The notes beneath the pieces are model-generated. The model did no database searches, had not been told where the DNA came from, and saw only the letters and a list, made by a program, of their open reading frames with translations. This document shows, piece by piece, positions 22,040-33,650 of a stretch of DNA of 64,000 bases. Each line of letters begins with the position of its first letter. The first letter of the stretch is position 1. The DNA is from Acanthosepion lycidas (lineage: Eukaryota > Mollusca > Cephalopoda > Sepiida > Sepiidae): contig OZ010595.1 in NCBI GenBank assembly GCA_963932145.1, positions 91,967,471-92,031,470 of the forward strand, given 5' to 3'. The translations under genes were made by a program, and so were the position numbers.

Positions 22040-22188
22040 TGTTATATGCTCAGTATTGCCTATGGCCACTGGCACTTAACCACACTAGATGACATGTCTC
22101 ACTTTACAGTAGTCTGTGCTAATTCGAATCTGCCCACTACTACATTACGTGACCAGATTAGCTTACATAAGTGGTGTCCTATGAAACA
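22040..22188 (-). repeat. 5' LTR of the gypsy-like element
   Basis: 149 bp, partner of 20303-20458. It starts TGTTTCATAGGACACC and ends CATATAACA on the minus strand. Confidence 0.8.
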
Positions 22189-22419
22189 TTTCTCCCTCAG
22201 GTTTAATGACAGTAAATATTTTGTTTTGTCTTTATGAATTCTCTTATTGCTTTTGAAGTAGTTTTGACAAATTTCATATTTAGATAAATTCTTTTCAGTT
22301 GTAGTCATTTTCGAGTTGGTAGCTAATAATTTTCTTTTGGAAATTTTTAAAACTTGTTTATGAAATAAGATATTGGATGAAGCTTAAAAGTGTTTATGTA
22401 TTTCTCTTCATCATATAAA

Positions 22420-22815
22420 TAATTTTGGACAACAAATTCTAAGTTCTCATAAATCGAAATTTTATTTTGTTGTGGTATGTGTATAAATGTACAAGATCAT
22501 TTGTAGTGAATTTTCATTAGACGTTTACTTTTACATGGTTTAATATGATATCAAAGAAAGCTGACATATTGTTTTATAAAGAAATTTGATTGCATGTTCA
22601 ATGTTGTTTAGTTTATTTACAAAATCAGGTGATATTATTTTGTAGCGACATATTAATGAAATATCATTGATATATATATATATTGATTGTTCAGAAAAAT
22701 ATTTTAAAAAGCATCAGTTTCTAGAAATTCTGAAAAATCATGCCAATACTACATTAAAAGGCAAACCCATTGGTAGTCCAAATTTCTGTCTGTAAAAGCA
22801 TTATAAAAAAAGAAA
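22420..22815 (-). pseudogene. Reverse-transcriptase scrap, Penelope-like type
   Basis: On the minus strand a decayed frame reads 'TEIWTTNGFAF', then 'IYINDISLI', then 'FVNKLNNIEHAIKFLYK', then 'NSLQMILYIYTYHNKIKF'. This order matches a family of Penelope-like RTs, whose motif C reads about YIDDI, followed by 'LNxIEPSIKFTYE' and 'LPFLDI'. The second catalytic Asp neighbourhood is damaged (IND in place of IDD), and stops occur. It lies next to but outside the LTR element. The call is by remembered pattern only. Confidence 0.55.
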
Positions 22816-22961
22816 AAAAAAAGAACAACATTAGGGAGAGATTAATTTTTGATTTTACTTGATGTCTGTTTATGATATTTAAGCAGTTGTTAACCAATAT
22901 GTTAGCATATTGGAATTTAATACCTAAACTAATGATGACTTTATTTTTTCATATTTGTTTC

Positions 22962-23035
22962 TTTTAATCTGTCATCATCATGTTAATGTGACCAGAAATT
23001 TTAATCTGTCATCATCATGTTAATGTGACCAGAAA
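22962..23035. repeat. Perfect 37-bp direct duplication
   Basis: TTTTAATCTGTCATCATCAT... is repeated exactly, with a partial third start at 23036. The perfect identity suggests a recent event. Confidence 0.95.
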
Positions 23036-23039
23036 TTTT

Positions 23040-25050
23040 AATATGTGAAACAATTATCACTTCACATATTAAAAATAAATTAAGGAGGAGGTAAAAATTT
23101 TGGATTTAATTTTCCCTACACTATGTGCAGCACTACTTATTCCAAATGTAACAGGTTACACTGGAATGGCAAGTTTGAGTTTTTGGCAGTGAAGTTAAAG
23201 ACAAAAAGAAAGAAACATGGTTGCTCATTTCAATTTCCTTCTCACCCTGGCTGTCCTTAGAAACACTGTTAAGAACATCTTCTCCCGAACTCCCAGTGTC
23301 AATATCATTCATTCTTTTATTCTCTCACAAATTGCTTGATCTGTGTGTTGTCTATTGTGCATTTATTCTATTTAGCAAAATTAACCTCCATCTTGTTAAT
23401 GAGGCTCAGGTTCAAATCACACCAAAATTAATTCTGCTTATGGCTACAAACAACATGTTGTAAGTTTAATTTTTTTTGCGGCGGGTGAAAGATGCCTTCT
23501 CTCGGCAACTCCTTCATTACAGGCAGATCAAGAACAAGCAATGGGGTGCAGTACCAATCCCTTACTATAATAAGCTGCATTTGTGTCTTTTTGTCAGGTC
23601 ATAAAGTCTGTGTATTTTAGGATTTTATTTGATCAATTTTGATTGTTTGTTCATTATTAAAAAAAACTTTCTCATTGATTAGTCAAATTTTTATCTCAGA
23701 AATTATTTTGTGAACACTGATTTTTTTCATAAACATTTTTAATCTTCATGTAAAAAATGTTTTTTGCATTTATCTTTATACATAATAAAATTTTCAGGCC
23801 CTTTGAGGCCATGATGGAAATATGTCATTATTTTTGGCATATTTTTCTACTGCTTTTATGTGTCCTTGTGGCAATATAGCTTTGTCCTCTATCCCAACTT
23901 AAAGAACCTTGACACACATTTACTGTGCATGATCTCAAGATTAAAGCAACGGTAAATATATATCCATGTTCTTAGAAAATAGCACTGTTCTTAGTGGATC
24001 ATCTATTAACACAATGGGAAATATTTAATAACAAAAGTGATGAAAGCAAAAAGAAACTAAATGAAATTGTCTTGATTTTCCCCCAAAACATATTTAAGGA
24101 AAAAAAAAATTTAATTTAAAAGTCTTAGCATCCCCTCTCCTTCAGCCACATATGTAGTTGCATCAATGTAAATTTAGTCTTATAAAATCCTAAAGGATGA
24201 CACGTGTTACACAAAAATTTTGTCATACTTTTTTCATCTAAAATAGTCCTTGCTGTACAAAAACCTTGTATATCTTTTTCCCGTATATATAAATAAGTAA
24301 ATCTAAAATGTTTTCTCTTTTTCAGAGAAAGTGTAAAATAAAATTTAAACAAATTGACTTTATTTTCAAGAAATTTCAAATTCAATTGAGTCAGAAATGT
24401 CACTTTATAAAATGGAAAATAATCATGAGTATATTTTGAACTTTGAAATTCTTAGTTTTTGCTTTAAAATTCATAGAATATAAAAGAATTTTATCAAAAT
24501 ATTTGAGGATTATCATCATTATCCAGTCATTTATTTTCAATTGAAGTTTTCTATTTTTCAGTGGAACAATGTTATTGATCTCCAGCCAAATCCAAATTAT
24601 TCACCAACTCAAGTTGCTTCTTTCTTGCCTCCAACAACAATTCGATCAATAACTTAAAATCTGTAGTGATCACTTAAAGAGTCCTTGGTTAAACATACTC
24701 AACAGATTGCACTGTTTGGACTAATTTGATTACTTATGGCCAATCTTCAAGCAGTTGTTTAACTTGGTATATAGAAATATGCTAAATCTTTAAACACACA
24801 AAAAGAAAAGGCTCATCAGTTGGAACCTTCAAATTTTGAGTATTATTAATCATTAATTATGATCAAGGGGAGACAGATCAATGAAGTTTTAATTGTTCCA
24901 GACTTTTTTCAAGATTGGTGTACTACAGAAAGCATGACACCAAAACCTGAAGCAGCATTTGGATAGTAAAAGATGCTTTCCAAAAGCTATGCAAAATATT
25001 AAAAAAACAGGAAAATATTAGAAATTTCATTAAAAACAAAGAAAGGAGTA
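23040..25050. other. No gene recognised
   Basis: AT-rich sequence with scattered short frames. A 92-codon minus-strand frame at 24125-24403 contains 'FLCNTCHPLGFYKTKF' but matches nothing I know and has no splice or start context. 23470-23620 is slightly GC-richer. Confidence 0.4.
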
Positions 25051-25054
25051 ATGA

Positions 25055-25545
25055 ACTGTTATATCAGTCCTCCAATATGGCTGCACAAAATCTCCTCACA
25101 GATGAAGAAGAAACTTGAGATATCAGAAATATGATTCTACAGCAAGATACTGAGAATACCATGGACCGAACATGTAAGCCATGACAAAGTTTTAGAGAAA
25201 ATGTATATAAAAAGGACATTTGTAATTAAAATCAGAAAGAGAGAGTTGAAATTTCTAGGGCACATCCTGAAGAAAGAGGGCTTAGAAAAATTTGATACTC
25301 AGAAGGCAAGATTGAAGGCAATAGAAGGAGAGGAATGCAATGGATAAACCCTGCATAATGAGTTTGAGTAAATGGAAGGTAGAACAGGGATTAAGAGCAA
25401 CAGCAAAAAAAAAAAAAATCAAAATTTATTAAGAATGACAAAGGACAGGAAATAGTGGAGGGCTATGATCACCAATGTCATGAAGGGACATGACACATAG
25501 AAGAAGCATGTTGAAAACATTCTCTGATGTCTATGTGATTCTACT
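25055..25545 (+). mobile_element. LINE family C 3' end (non-LTR retrotransposon)
   Basis: The plus strand encodes, with stops, the familiar C-terminus of many animal non-LTR retrotransposons: 'LRIPWTEHVSNDKVLEK' (with a slip), 'IRKRELKFLGHILKKEGLE', then an Arg/Trp block over GGACAGGAAATAGTGGAGGG and the 3' end 'GACATGACACATAGAAGAAG'. It is 5'-truncated. Copies: 40215 (minus, tandem), 47453 and 63012. Confidence 0.75.
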
Positions 25546-25549
25546 CAAG

Positions 25550-27160
25550 CTCTGGTAGTATTAAACATGAAAATGACAAGAAAAATAAAGTTGTTGTTAA
25601 CTGATTGGTCTTGTATATAAATATTTTGTTCTTCTGACTATTCATAAGAAATATATTTTTAAGAATCAGGTCACCCTTTATTTTATTTTTTATAATCGTA
25701 ATATTATTTCCTTATAAGGAAGAATTTACCATTCTTTAAGTGAGTTGCTAATACTGCTTTCAGTTGAAATTTGTAAAATCTCTTAAAAAAACTTTTCTGG
25801 AAAGAAGGTTTCTCATCACCAGTATATGTTATTGCTACTTCCAGCATTATAGAATAATCATCTTGATTATGTCCTTATTTTATCTTTGAGTTACATGTGC
25901 CATCTATTTTAATTACTGCTGCTGCTGAAAGTCCACAAATAATTATGTTTATATTATTTGGTAAAGTTCATTGATTTTGATTCCATAGTACCAGTCAACA
26001 ATGCTTGAAGAAGAATGTTCTTCACCAAAATTCACAGGAAACTCATTAAAGACCATTTTTTTGAATCATTGAAAGCAGTTTGCAGACTGTTTAGGTGTAT
26101 TTGATAGAATTTAGATATTTTTGATAAGTTTTTGCATCATACCTGATATTCATATAAATATCTTGATCTGACGAGGTGATTTAAGAACATGACTCAAGTT
26201 TTCAGCTTAATGTTTTGGGTTTGTAGATTTCCTTATCTTCTATACTAAATCTGTAACAATTGATCCATACACTAAGGAAAGCTCTCATCATTTTACAGTT
26301 CAAACTATCTCTACTGCAGTCTATTCTATATTCATTTTCCTTATCTTCTGTACTAAATCTGTTATAACTGACCCATACACAAGGGTGGGTAAAGATCTCA
26401 CCATACCACAGAGGTTTGACAATAGACCTCATCATGTATAGCTTAAGGTGAAGTATCCTTTTTCATCAAAAGGTTGAAAGAAAGAGTAATTAGGTTTTCT
26501 GTACATAGAGAAAAATTAAGAAGGATCCAGTTGATTCTGATAAATTGGCCCAGTGAAAAGAATCTGTAATAAAGCCAAATTTAATTGACAGTTAACCAGA
26601 TTTTCAGCATAAACCAAGTACACCCACTTCATCCTACCTGTAAAAGCAGATACAAAATCAAACACAAGGGAATAGCAACAGCAACTTCCTGTTCAAAGTG
26701 ATAAGCACCTGATACAAAAATATATTTATTATTGTATAAATACAATAATTTTGGCACATGGCCAAAGGGGAAGGGGGGGAAGGCTGGTCCTCGCTAACTA
26801 TCCTAGTCAATCACGATTACGACCCATTCATCTGATACAAATTATCCAATTACCAAAAGAACTCATCCATATCCATTCAATCCTAGATATACCACAATAC
26901 CACATATTCGGGGGTCTGGCATTGCCTACAAAAAACACCCCATGATATGAAAATCTCAAAATGTTTAAATAGAACAATATATAAGAATTTCATGAAACAT
27001 GAAATGAGGGGGAGGGAATGAACCTGATACAAAAACTGATACAGGAGAAATTGGCAGAGCTTAAATACAGCTCCCGGATTGTACCACTTTTAACTAGCAG
27101 GGGTACCAAGCCTCCTCCTGCTGCTGATTTAAATGCAATTAGCTTCTATGTAGATCTAAC
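25550..27160. other. No gene recognised; one in-frame duplicated segment
   Basis: Positions 26202-26435 hold a 77-codon minus-strand frame that contains the same segment twice ('VWVSYNRFSTEDKENEY' and 'VWINCYRFSIEDKEIY'), so a duplication of about 115 bp kept frame. The product is unknown. 26745-26945 is GC-richer, with a plus-strand frame and no motif. Confidence 0.45.
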
Positions 27161-27165
27161 ACACA

Positions 27166-27200
27166 CGTGTGTGTGTGTGTGTGTGTGTGCATGTGTGTAT
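27166..27200. repeat. (GT)n microsatellite
   Basis: GT run of about 22 bp with short interrupted extensions. Confidence 0.9.
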
Positions 27201-27614
27201 ACACCAAGTGATCATTTACCCCAAGAAAATATGAAAAATTATGTTTACATTGAAATTTCTGCAGGGAAATGGAAACAAAGATTTTATACACATAGGCACT
27301 CAATTTCTAACCCTAAATTAAAACACTAGACAACTCTTTCAAAAAAAATGTTGGCAATTGAAGGAGAAAGGTTTGAGTAGACAGATAGTTTGGAAGATTA
27401 AATTCTTATCTCTATATTCCCCCTCTCTTTACACTATATAAATTATAATTGATAAACTTTCCCTTACTCTAAGATTTCCCCAACTCTCTATCCATTAATC
27501 CTTTACATCCTTTCATCTATATATTTTAAATTTACTTTTTATTCTTCTTTTAGTTTTAAATTAATATTTCATTCTTCATATAACCCCAAATTATAGTTAA
27601 AAGGTTAACTTTTT

Positions 27615-27890
27615 TAAGCATTTCACCCCCAGCAAGATGGGATGCCACTAACACACAAGGGGTTACAGAGAGTGGGAGTGAGTGTCAAGAGGCATGAATA
27701 GAGGAAAGGATGAAGAGAAGGACAGGGAATAGATTAAGGCATCTTGAGAACTAGCAAAAGTAGCTTGTTGGAGCAGTTACTGTGAAAGTATTTGTAGAAA
27801 AGACAGAGGGAGGCAACGACATGTCTGTGAGAGAGTGACTGTAGATGAGATGCCAGATCAAGGCCAATAACAAAGCATATCCATTTTTTA
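27615..27890 (-). mobile_element. LINE family A 3' end, diverged
   Basis: The minus-strand copy starts at the family terminus ('tttcacccccagcaagatgg' on plus), passes the 3' UTR and reaches 'ATGCCAGATCAAGGCCAATA' (complement of the part encoding a 'GPDL' block seen in copies at 57.8 and 59.0 kb). Confidence 0.55.
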
Positions 27891-27899
27891 TTTTTCTAT

Positions 27900-28598
27900 T
27901 TCTGTCACAAACTCAGTCCACAACAGGGTTAATATGAGAGATGACCTATATTTTTGTCTGCCGAAATAGGCTATTCCCCATATAAGGTGACTTCAGATTT
28001 TATTGTTTATTAATTATTTGCTCTGTAACAATAAATACATTGAGCTCTTTTTGCGGATCAGTTTTAATATTTTATATTACTAGGATCCACTTGGATTATA
28101 TACCAATGGATTTGTTACTTTTATTATATATATATATATATATATATAGTGGACTCTCCTATCATGAATGATAAATGAGGGTCAGCAGTGGATGATGTCT
28201 TTCATTTTACACTTATGCACACTAACAGGGGCTATTATGGAGAAAATCAGGTAAGGGAAAGACATATTTCATTTGCGCTTTTTTAAGTGCGATACTAACC
28301 TAGCCTTACTGTGGGTGACAAAGCCACACTGACTGATGGCATGTCTGCTTTAGCACATCAGTCTACTGTCTTCAAAATCCTTTAACTTAATGAAACATCT
28401 TACTTCACTGCTTTTGGTTTGATGCTTGGGCTTCCCAGGTTTTCGGATCAAAGTAGAGACATTTCAAGTTGTCTTTGTAGCATAAGAGTAGACATCCAAT
28501 TGAATGCTTGGAGTTTGGTAATTTTTCCACACACCACCTTTTTTAGAAGCCTATGCTAATCCATTCTCACAACATGACCAGCCGACCTAAGTTTATAG

Positions 28599-28633
<35 letters not shown>

Positions 28634-28735
28634 AAAAGAAAGAATGAAAGCTAAAAATATAAAATAAACTGAAGGGGTCAATGCTAAAGTTGACACAACC
28701 TAAATATAATATTTTAATTCAATGATATCAAAAGT
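27900..28735. other. No gene recognised; microsatellites
   Basis: (TA)n at 28121-28148; (AT)n followed by (CA)n at 28599-28633. Otherwise mixed AT-rich sequence. Confidence 0.5.
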
Positions 28736-28737
28736 CA

Positions 28738-28800
28738 CGACTCAGTTTCATGTGAAAACAATCATCAAGCAGAATAAGTATCACATGAAACTGAGTAGCA
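28738..28800. repeat. Hairpin repeat
   Basis: 'GACTCAGTTTCATGTGA' is followed about 25 bp later by 'TCACATGAAACTGAGT', a stem of about 15 bp, and an (AT)n tract follows at 28806-28840. It is possibly the end of a small foldback element. Confidence 0.7.
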
Positions 28801-28801
28801 T

Positions 28802-28842
<41 letters not shown>

Positions 28843-28917
28843 TAACCAGGTAAGCAATGACTGGCCACTACTTTAATTTTCATGTGTTTGCACACAATCT
28901 TCAGGTAGCCAGTAATA

Positions 28918-28995
28918 TTAGGTTGGTGCAAAAATAATATCGTTTTCTCACATGTTACTATGTGAGAAAACGACATTATTTTTGCACCAACCTAA
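28918..28995. mobile_element. mariner hairpin MITE (copy 6)
   Basis: 78 bp, TA-flanked. The loop is shortened to CACATGTTACTATGTG, and the left arm has AATATCG against CGACATT on the right (one mispair). Confidence 0.95.
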
Positions 28996-28999
28996 TAGT

Positions 29000-30005
29000 A
29001 AGGTGACTACCTTACATACGACTGGATGAGTACAATTTGGCAAGCAAATCAAACTCGCACAGTGAGGGGGTGGTAGATCATTCAGCCAAGATCTAAAATG
29101 ACAAAAAAAAAAAAAAAAAAAAAAAAGAATAAAATTCAACCTGGAGAAGCTTGCCAGTATAGCAAAAAGCACTCAATAACAAGAGAATTTTTTTTTTTTT
29201 TTTTTTTGCAAAAGGGTCTAGAGTTGCTGTAAGGTCTCTTTTAGCTGAGTAGGCTAAAGTACACTGAGCTTAAACAATGTAAGAAAGGCACATTTTCTGT
29301 ATTAAGATTTTTTATTGCCCAGACATCGATTTCTATCAAAAAAGCACCAATGAATGAAACAGGTATATCTAGTCAACCACACATTTCCACTCAATATAAC
29401 ATTTATAGTAAAAAGAAATACATATTTAAAAAGGTCAGGTGCATGATTTACCACGTTACCAAGCACTTCTGGCCACGATTGGATGTATCGGTCTTCTTTA
29501 TAGTGGTTGTAAAAATATCAAATGTTTGTCACATTTGTAATTAGATCGCAGTATATGAGTAACACTAAAGATATAAAGGTATTATGTTATCGATGCCGTC
29601 AGAAGTTAAAAGAGGACAAAGGGAAGTACTTCCCATGTTTAGCTTAGTCATTAAAATAACTCATTATTACTTAGTAACGTCTACTGAGCATGCCTTGCTG
29701 ATGAGGTGCATTAGCACACATATAGAAAATGGTGTAGTAAAAAATATAGCAATCCATAATAAAAATCTACTGAAAACATTGAAATGATGATTAATTAAAC
29801 ATTTAAGTAATGTTTATTATAGAGTCATTTTAGGAAAAAAAATGCTGTCTTTTGAATTTTGGAAGAATAAATATTTGAAAGATTCTCATGTTTCATTTAA
29901 TACAGTTAAGTCAAATTGGTTATGCTAGCAGGAATAATAAATAACAGAGTTAAGCCAACATACCAATAGTAATGTCAGTATATATGTAAAATTTCAGATA
30001 TAACT
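29000..30005. other. No gene recognised
   Basis: Poly-A at 29102-29126 and poly-T at 29190-29208. Short frames at 29350-29544 and 29584-29787 have no motif or context. Confidence 0.4.
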
Positions 30006-30009
30006 AAGA

Positions 30010-30258
30010 ATGAACTTTATCAAGGCAAATCTAAGGTCTGTGTATATCTCCGAGATGATTATTTATATTATTTGGACCGTTCACAACGTTTCTGCCATTC
30101 TATGCTCCAGCCTTCTTCAGTTGACTGGAATTTTGAACCAGACCCTTCATTAAGGTTCACTGAGATTGTTCTAGTTCCACATGCTATGCCACTTCTAAAT
30201 GTCTCGGTTATTTCATATTAACTCAACTCTCCTCAAGGACACATGGCCCATTGAATAA
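30010..30258 (-). mobile_element. S1 SINE, minus strand, in a direct duplication
   Basis: A complete-looking S1 tail and body on minus ends at the head 'ATTCAATGGGCCATGTGTCC'. The preceding flank 'CTTTATCAAGGCAAATCTAA' recurs before the next copy (about 30340), so flank plus SINE were duplicated in tandem, after which the second copy lost part of its middle. Confidence 0.75.
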
Positions 30259-30335
30259 AGGCGTAATATATATTTCTGTAAAAGGACAATATGAACAAAA
30301 AGAAAATTTATCTTAGTCAGCATGTTTTGTCCTCT

Positions 30336-30536
30336 GATGGACTTTATCAAGGGAAATCTAAGGTCTGTCTATATCTCTGAGATGAGATATTATGATTATT
30401 TACATTATTCAGAGTGTTATCTTCCTTGCTATATTCACAACATTTCAGCCATTGTATTCTCTGGTCTTCTTCAGGTGATTGGAATTTTGAACCGTACCCT
30501 TCATTTCATCTGCCTTTATCCATTAGGCCATGTGTC
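30336..30536 (-). mobile_element. S1 SINE, minus strand, internally deleted
   Basis: Tail and 3' body are present ('TATATCTCTGAGATGAGATA' through 'GATTGGAATTTTGAACC'), then the sequence jumps to the extreme head ('TTATCCATTAGGCCATGTG'). It meets the next copy head-to-head at the palindrome TGTCCTTGAGGACA. Confidence 0.8.
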
Positions 30537-30852
30537 CTTGAGGACACATGGCCCAATGGATAAAAGCATTGGTTAGAGCCAATGACTAGACCAAAGAGTT
30601 GTGAGTTCAATACCAGGCTACAGCAGTAGTGAACCAAAAAATTTGGAGAGTCGAGTTAAAGGGAAATAACAGAGACATTCAGAAGAGGCTTGGCACGTGG
30701 AACTAGAACAGTCTATTCCAGTAGACGAAATGAAGAGTTCACTTTGAAATTCCAATCACCTGAAGAAGGCTGGAGCATACAACGACCGAAACATTGTGTA
30801 TATGGCAAGGAACATGAGGATAACAGTACGAATAATGTAAATAATGCAAATG
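30537..30852 (+). mobile_element. S1 SINE, near full length
   Basis: This is the best copy for reading the family. The head GGACACATGGCCCAATGG is followed by a box A-like TGGCCCAATGGATAAAAGC and a box B-like GAGTTCAATACC at 30603-30614, spaced as in a tRNA gene. Then come 'GAGAGTCGAGTTAAAGGGA', 'GTGGAACTAGAACAGTCTA', 'TCACCTGAAGAAGGCTGGAG' and a tail of AAT-rich text ('AATAATGTAAATAATG'). Transcription would start by RNA polymerase III. A flank at 31034-31097 is an inverted match to 30296-30350, so this pair is embedded in a larger palindrome. Confidence 0.9.
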
Positions 30853-31098
30853 TAAGGATTTCATTTTACATCAGGTTAAACATTTACTTACTTTTGTTTA
30901 TTAGACATTAAATTACATTAATTAGCATCCTCCATAGTTTACCTCAGCTTTTCAATTAACCTGAAGAATGTTTGATTGTTCTAAATTTTATTGAAAAACA
31001 AACATTTGAATATCAATACATGTTGAAAAATAAAACATTTGCTTTAATAAAGTTCATCAGACGATGAAATGCATCAGTGAAGATAAGTTTTCCTTTTG

Positions 31099-31099
<1 letters not shown>

Positions 31100-31129
<30 letters not shown>

Positions 31130-31201
31130 ACTGAATAGGTTGGTTGGTTGGTTGGGTTTTATGGTATATCAACCACTGTAAGTCATTTAATGCCAAATTA
31201 A

Positions 31202-31240
<39 letters not shown>
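31100..31240. repeat. (AT)n, (GGTT)n and (AT)n microsatellites
   Basis: AT run at 31105-31128, four GGTT units at 31138-31155 and a second AT run at 31207-31235. Confidence 0.9.
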
Positions 31241-31242
<2 letters not shown>

Positions 31243-31273
31243 CTATACATATATTAAATATACAGTACTATTA

Positions 31274-31420
31274 AACGTATAGCTGGCAACATTATAGTTT
31301 CAAAAACGTATATATAGCTGGCAACATTATTGTTACAAAAATGCATAGCTGGCAACATTATTTTTTCCAAAAAACGCATAGCTGGCAACATTATTGTTAC
31401 AAAAACGCATAGCTGGCAGA
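31274..31420. repeat. Minisatellite, 33-38 bp unit (CGTATAGCTGGCAACATTAT)
   Basis: Five units of roughly 'AAAAACGTATAGCTGGCAAC' plus 'ATTATTGTTAC' stand in tandem with small changes. A related array with the same core (ACGTATTGCTGGTAATAT) lies at 62565-62770. Confidence 0.9.
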
Positions 31421-31499
31421 TAGATAGAGTGTGTGTAAATATAAGAGTGAACACTGAGGTCAACTGAGTGATGACAGTGTGTTGTATGACTGAGCACAA

Positions 31500-31730
31500 C
31501 CTTTAGATCATGTGGTTTCAAAAGTCCTGTAACTTATTCAGGTTATAGGGGCACCACATGTACTGCAGCCATAGCAGCAGTGGAAAATCTAGGACAAGAT
31601 AGCTTGATATCAAGATCAACCCTCTCCAAGCAGGCTTAAATTCAATTTTCTTTTCTAAAACTGGGATAGAAGGCTTAGATTGTTTTGCTATTTATCCATA
31701 ACTGAGAAAGAAGCAATGGATTCATACCTT
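31500..31730. other. No gene recognised
   Basis: Mixed sequence without features. Confidence 0.4.
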
Positions 31731-31734
31731 TCTC

Positions 31735-31848
31735 CAGTGTATTAGTATGTAAATAAATGTAACAAAATTGACTGGAATTTGAACTTTACTCTCCCATTTC
31801 TTATTCCAAGCCACAATCCATTACACCACTGCACATTTCTGGAGTGCA
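31735..31848 (-). mobile_element. tRNA-like module of the S5 SINE, fragment
   Basis: The minus strand reads GTGGTGTAATGGATTGTGGC (box A-like) and GTTCAAATTCCAGTC (box B-like), matching the second module of the 5S-headed SINE. The 5S part is absent. Confidence 0.65.
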
Positions 31849-32289
31849 GACCCCCCCCCCAATACACCCAACTAAAAGTAAACTAGGTAAAATCAGTAAA
31901 ATAATACAAGAAAGAATTAAATCAGAACAAAGTTAGGAGTTGTAACAGAGTTGGTAAGTTGGATGTTGATGTAGTAATTACCCTGTTGTCATATATATTT
32001 GTAATAGTAGTTGATAGAGGAATCCTTTTTGATTTTTTTAAACTGACGTACAACGATATTTTTCTTTATCGTGATGTGAATTACTGATATTGATGTGGTG
32101 CATGCTAAAAAAATCTTCTCAGTCTTACTGTCTCTAGTTTCTTTAAAAGTTTGTTCTTGTTTTTGCTTGTTCTGAGAATTTTGTTGTTAAGGATAGCGTT
32201 TAAGATTGTCGACTTTTGATTTTCCAGTGCAATTGTGATATGCATGCATTGTGTTCCTTTTGGCTACTGCTACCTGCTAATACTCTGCT

Positions 32290-32450
32290 CCCTCTTGTGG
32301 CAGAAGGGTCGGTTTTATAATGATAACGTTTCAGATTTGAGAATGATGAAATACCTTTCTCATCTTTCATCATTGGTAGCAAGGTTGTTTTAGGATGATG
32401 AAATTTTTATCTTTATTTCCAGGGATGATGAAATATCCTTATCATTTGTC
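32290..32450. repeat. Left arm of a long-range inverted repeat
   Basis: 'TCTTGTGGCAGAAGGG' through 'GAAATATCCTTATCATTTG' is found inverted at 34385-34512 at high identity. Small insertions on the left ('GATGATGAAATTTTT') look like local slippage. The arms lie about 1.95 kb apart and enclose the GIY-YIG remnant. Confidence 0.85.
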
Positions 32451-32690
32451 ACTGGTGGAAAGGTTGTTTTTAGTGATGATGAAATATCATCATCATCATT
32501 CTGGATCATAAAGTAAACCAGTGAAAAAACACAAAATCCAACCATAGACTGATTCTGTAATAAAAATTATAAACATAATTGTAAATTTATACAACTACAT
32601 ATAAAAGATTTCTGTCCTTTAATAAGTGGACACATATGCTAGATAAAGTCATCTCCCTAACTCAGGAACATATAAAAATGAGCAAAAATG

Positions 32691-32726
<36 letters not shown>

Positions 32727-32979
32727 ACCACTGTGAAAAATATTGGACAACAAAGATGTTTGGCTAAAGAAAGGAACAAGAGGAATGTTTGGCATTACAG
32801 TGGGAAGTTTTGATGGATACGAAACCTTTGAGCTGATATGAATATACAAACCACATGAAATAAGCAAAATAATGAACAAAAGTTATATATACCTCACATG
32901 CAACACAGTCTCTCGATTGAAAGAAACAAGCAAAAAAAAAAAAAAAAAAACTTGAAAAGTAATTACAAAAATTTTAAAA

Positions 32980-33650
32980 GATATAGCATTTGACAAGCAT
33001 AACAACAAACTTAAAATATACTGGATTTTTAGCAAAATTCTCATACACACCACATAATGCAAAAAATGCCAACAGAAATAGGAAATTGCATGGTTTAACC
33101 ATGACCCTCATAACAGAAATGTAAAAACAAATATAAGAAAAGCATTAATTAAATTCATCTACAAGCACTTTCTCCAATCAAGCAGACTCCATAATATATT
33201 CAACAGAAATACATTAAAAATCAGCTAAAGTCGTGCAAAGAACATGACAAAAATAAGAAAAATAGCCGAGAAATCATTGACGCCTCCCAAATGCAGCTGT
33301 AAGTACAGAGAAAAGCATGAATTTGCTTGAAAAGTAATATAATAAATGAAACCATGGTAAAAACATCAGATAAAAAAAAGAATTATATATATATATATAT
33401 ATAGGAATAACTGGAGCACTCTGGAAATGGAGAAACTACACACAAACATTTCAACAATAATAAATATGTGAACAACATGATTCTTAACATATATGGGAAA
33501 TTAAAAACAGAAAGCAAAACAATAATCCCCAAAATTGTCAACTTTTTCTGGATGAAAAAATAGCTATAAAAATTTTCTCAGGACAACATAAATTACTAAA
33601 TAAAAGATCAGAACTTTTTACTGAAAAATCAAGATCTTTTAAAACATCAC
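32980..33650 (+). pseudogene. Penelope-like element C-terminus with GIY-YIG-type nuclease, decayed
   Basis: On plus, after frame slips, the order is: 'AWFNHDPHNRNVKTNIRKAL', 'HNIFNRNTLKIS', 'KCSCKYREKHEFA', 'NETMVKT', 'YIGITGALWKWRNYTQTF', and 'LLNKRSELFTEKSRS'. This corresponds to the linker, the Cys-rich motif and the GIY-YIG domain of a well-known RT family of Penelope-like type (typical text WFNPPF..NVKTNIGK, IFNRNTxKxSYSCMPN, YIGLT, LNKRNEL). Microsatellite and poly-A insertions break it (33384-33404, 33652-33670). It cannot be functional. Confidence 0.7.

Larger units (their letters stand above)
20303..22188 (-). mobile_element. Short gypsy-like LTR retrotransposon, decayed
   Basis: Two direct repeats of about 150 bp (20303-20458 and 22040-22188) flank about 1.58 kb on the minus strand. 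Both begin TGTTTCAT and end near AACA on that strand. A primer-binding-site-like TGGTGGCAGTGCC follows the upstream LTR, and a purine tract precedes the downstream LTR. A broken gag lies between. Recognisable pol (protease, RT, integrase) is absent, so the copy is internally deleted or belongs to a non-autonomous family. No target-site duplication was found. Confidence 0.8.

Noticed and set aside
31274..31420. CRISPR-like array
   Set aside because: Repeats run directly into each other with simple A/T spacers that resemble each other; no cas-like genes.
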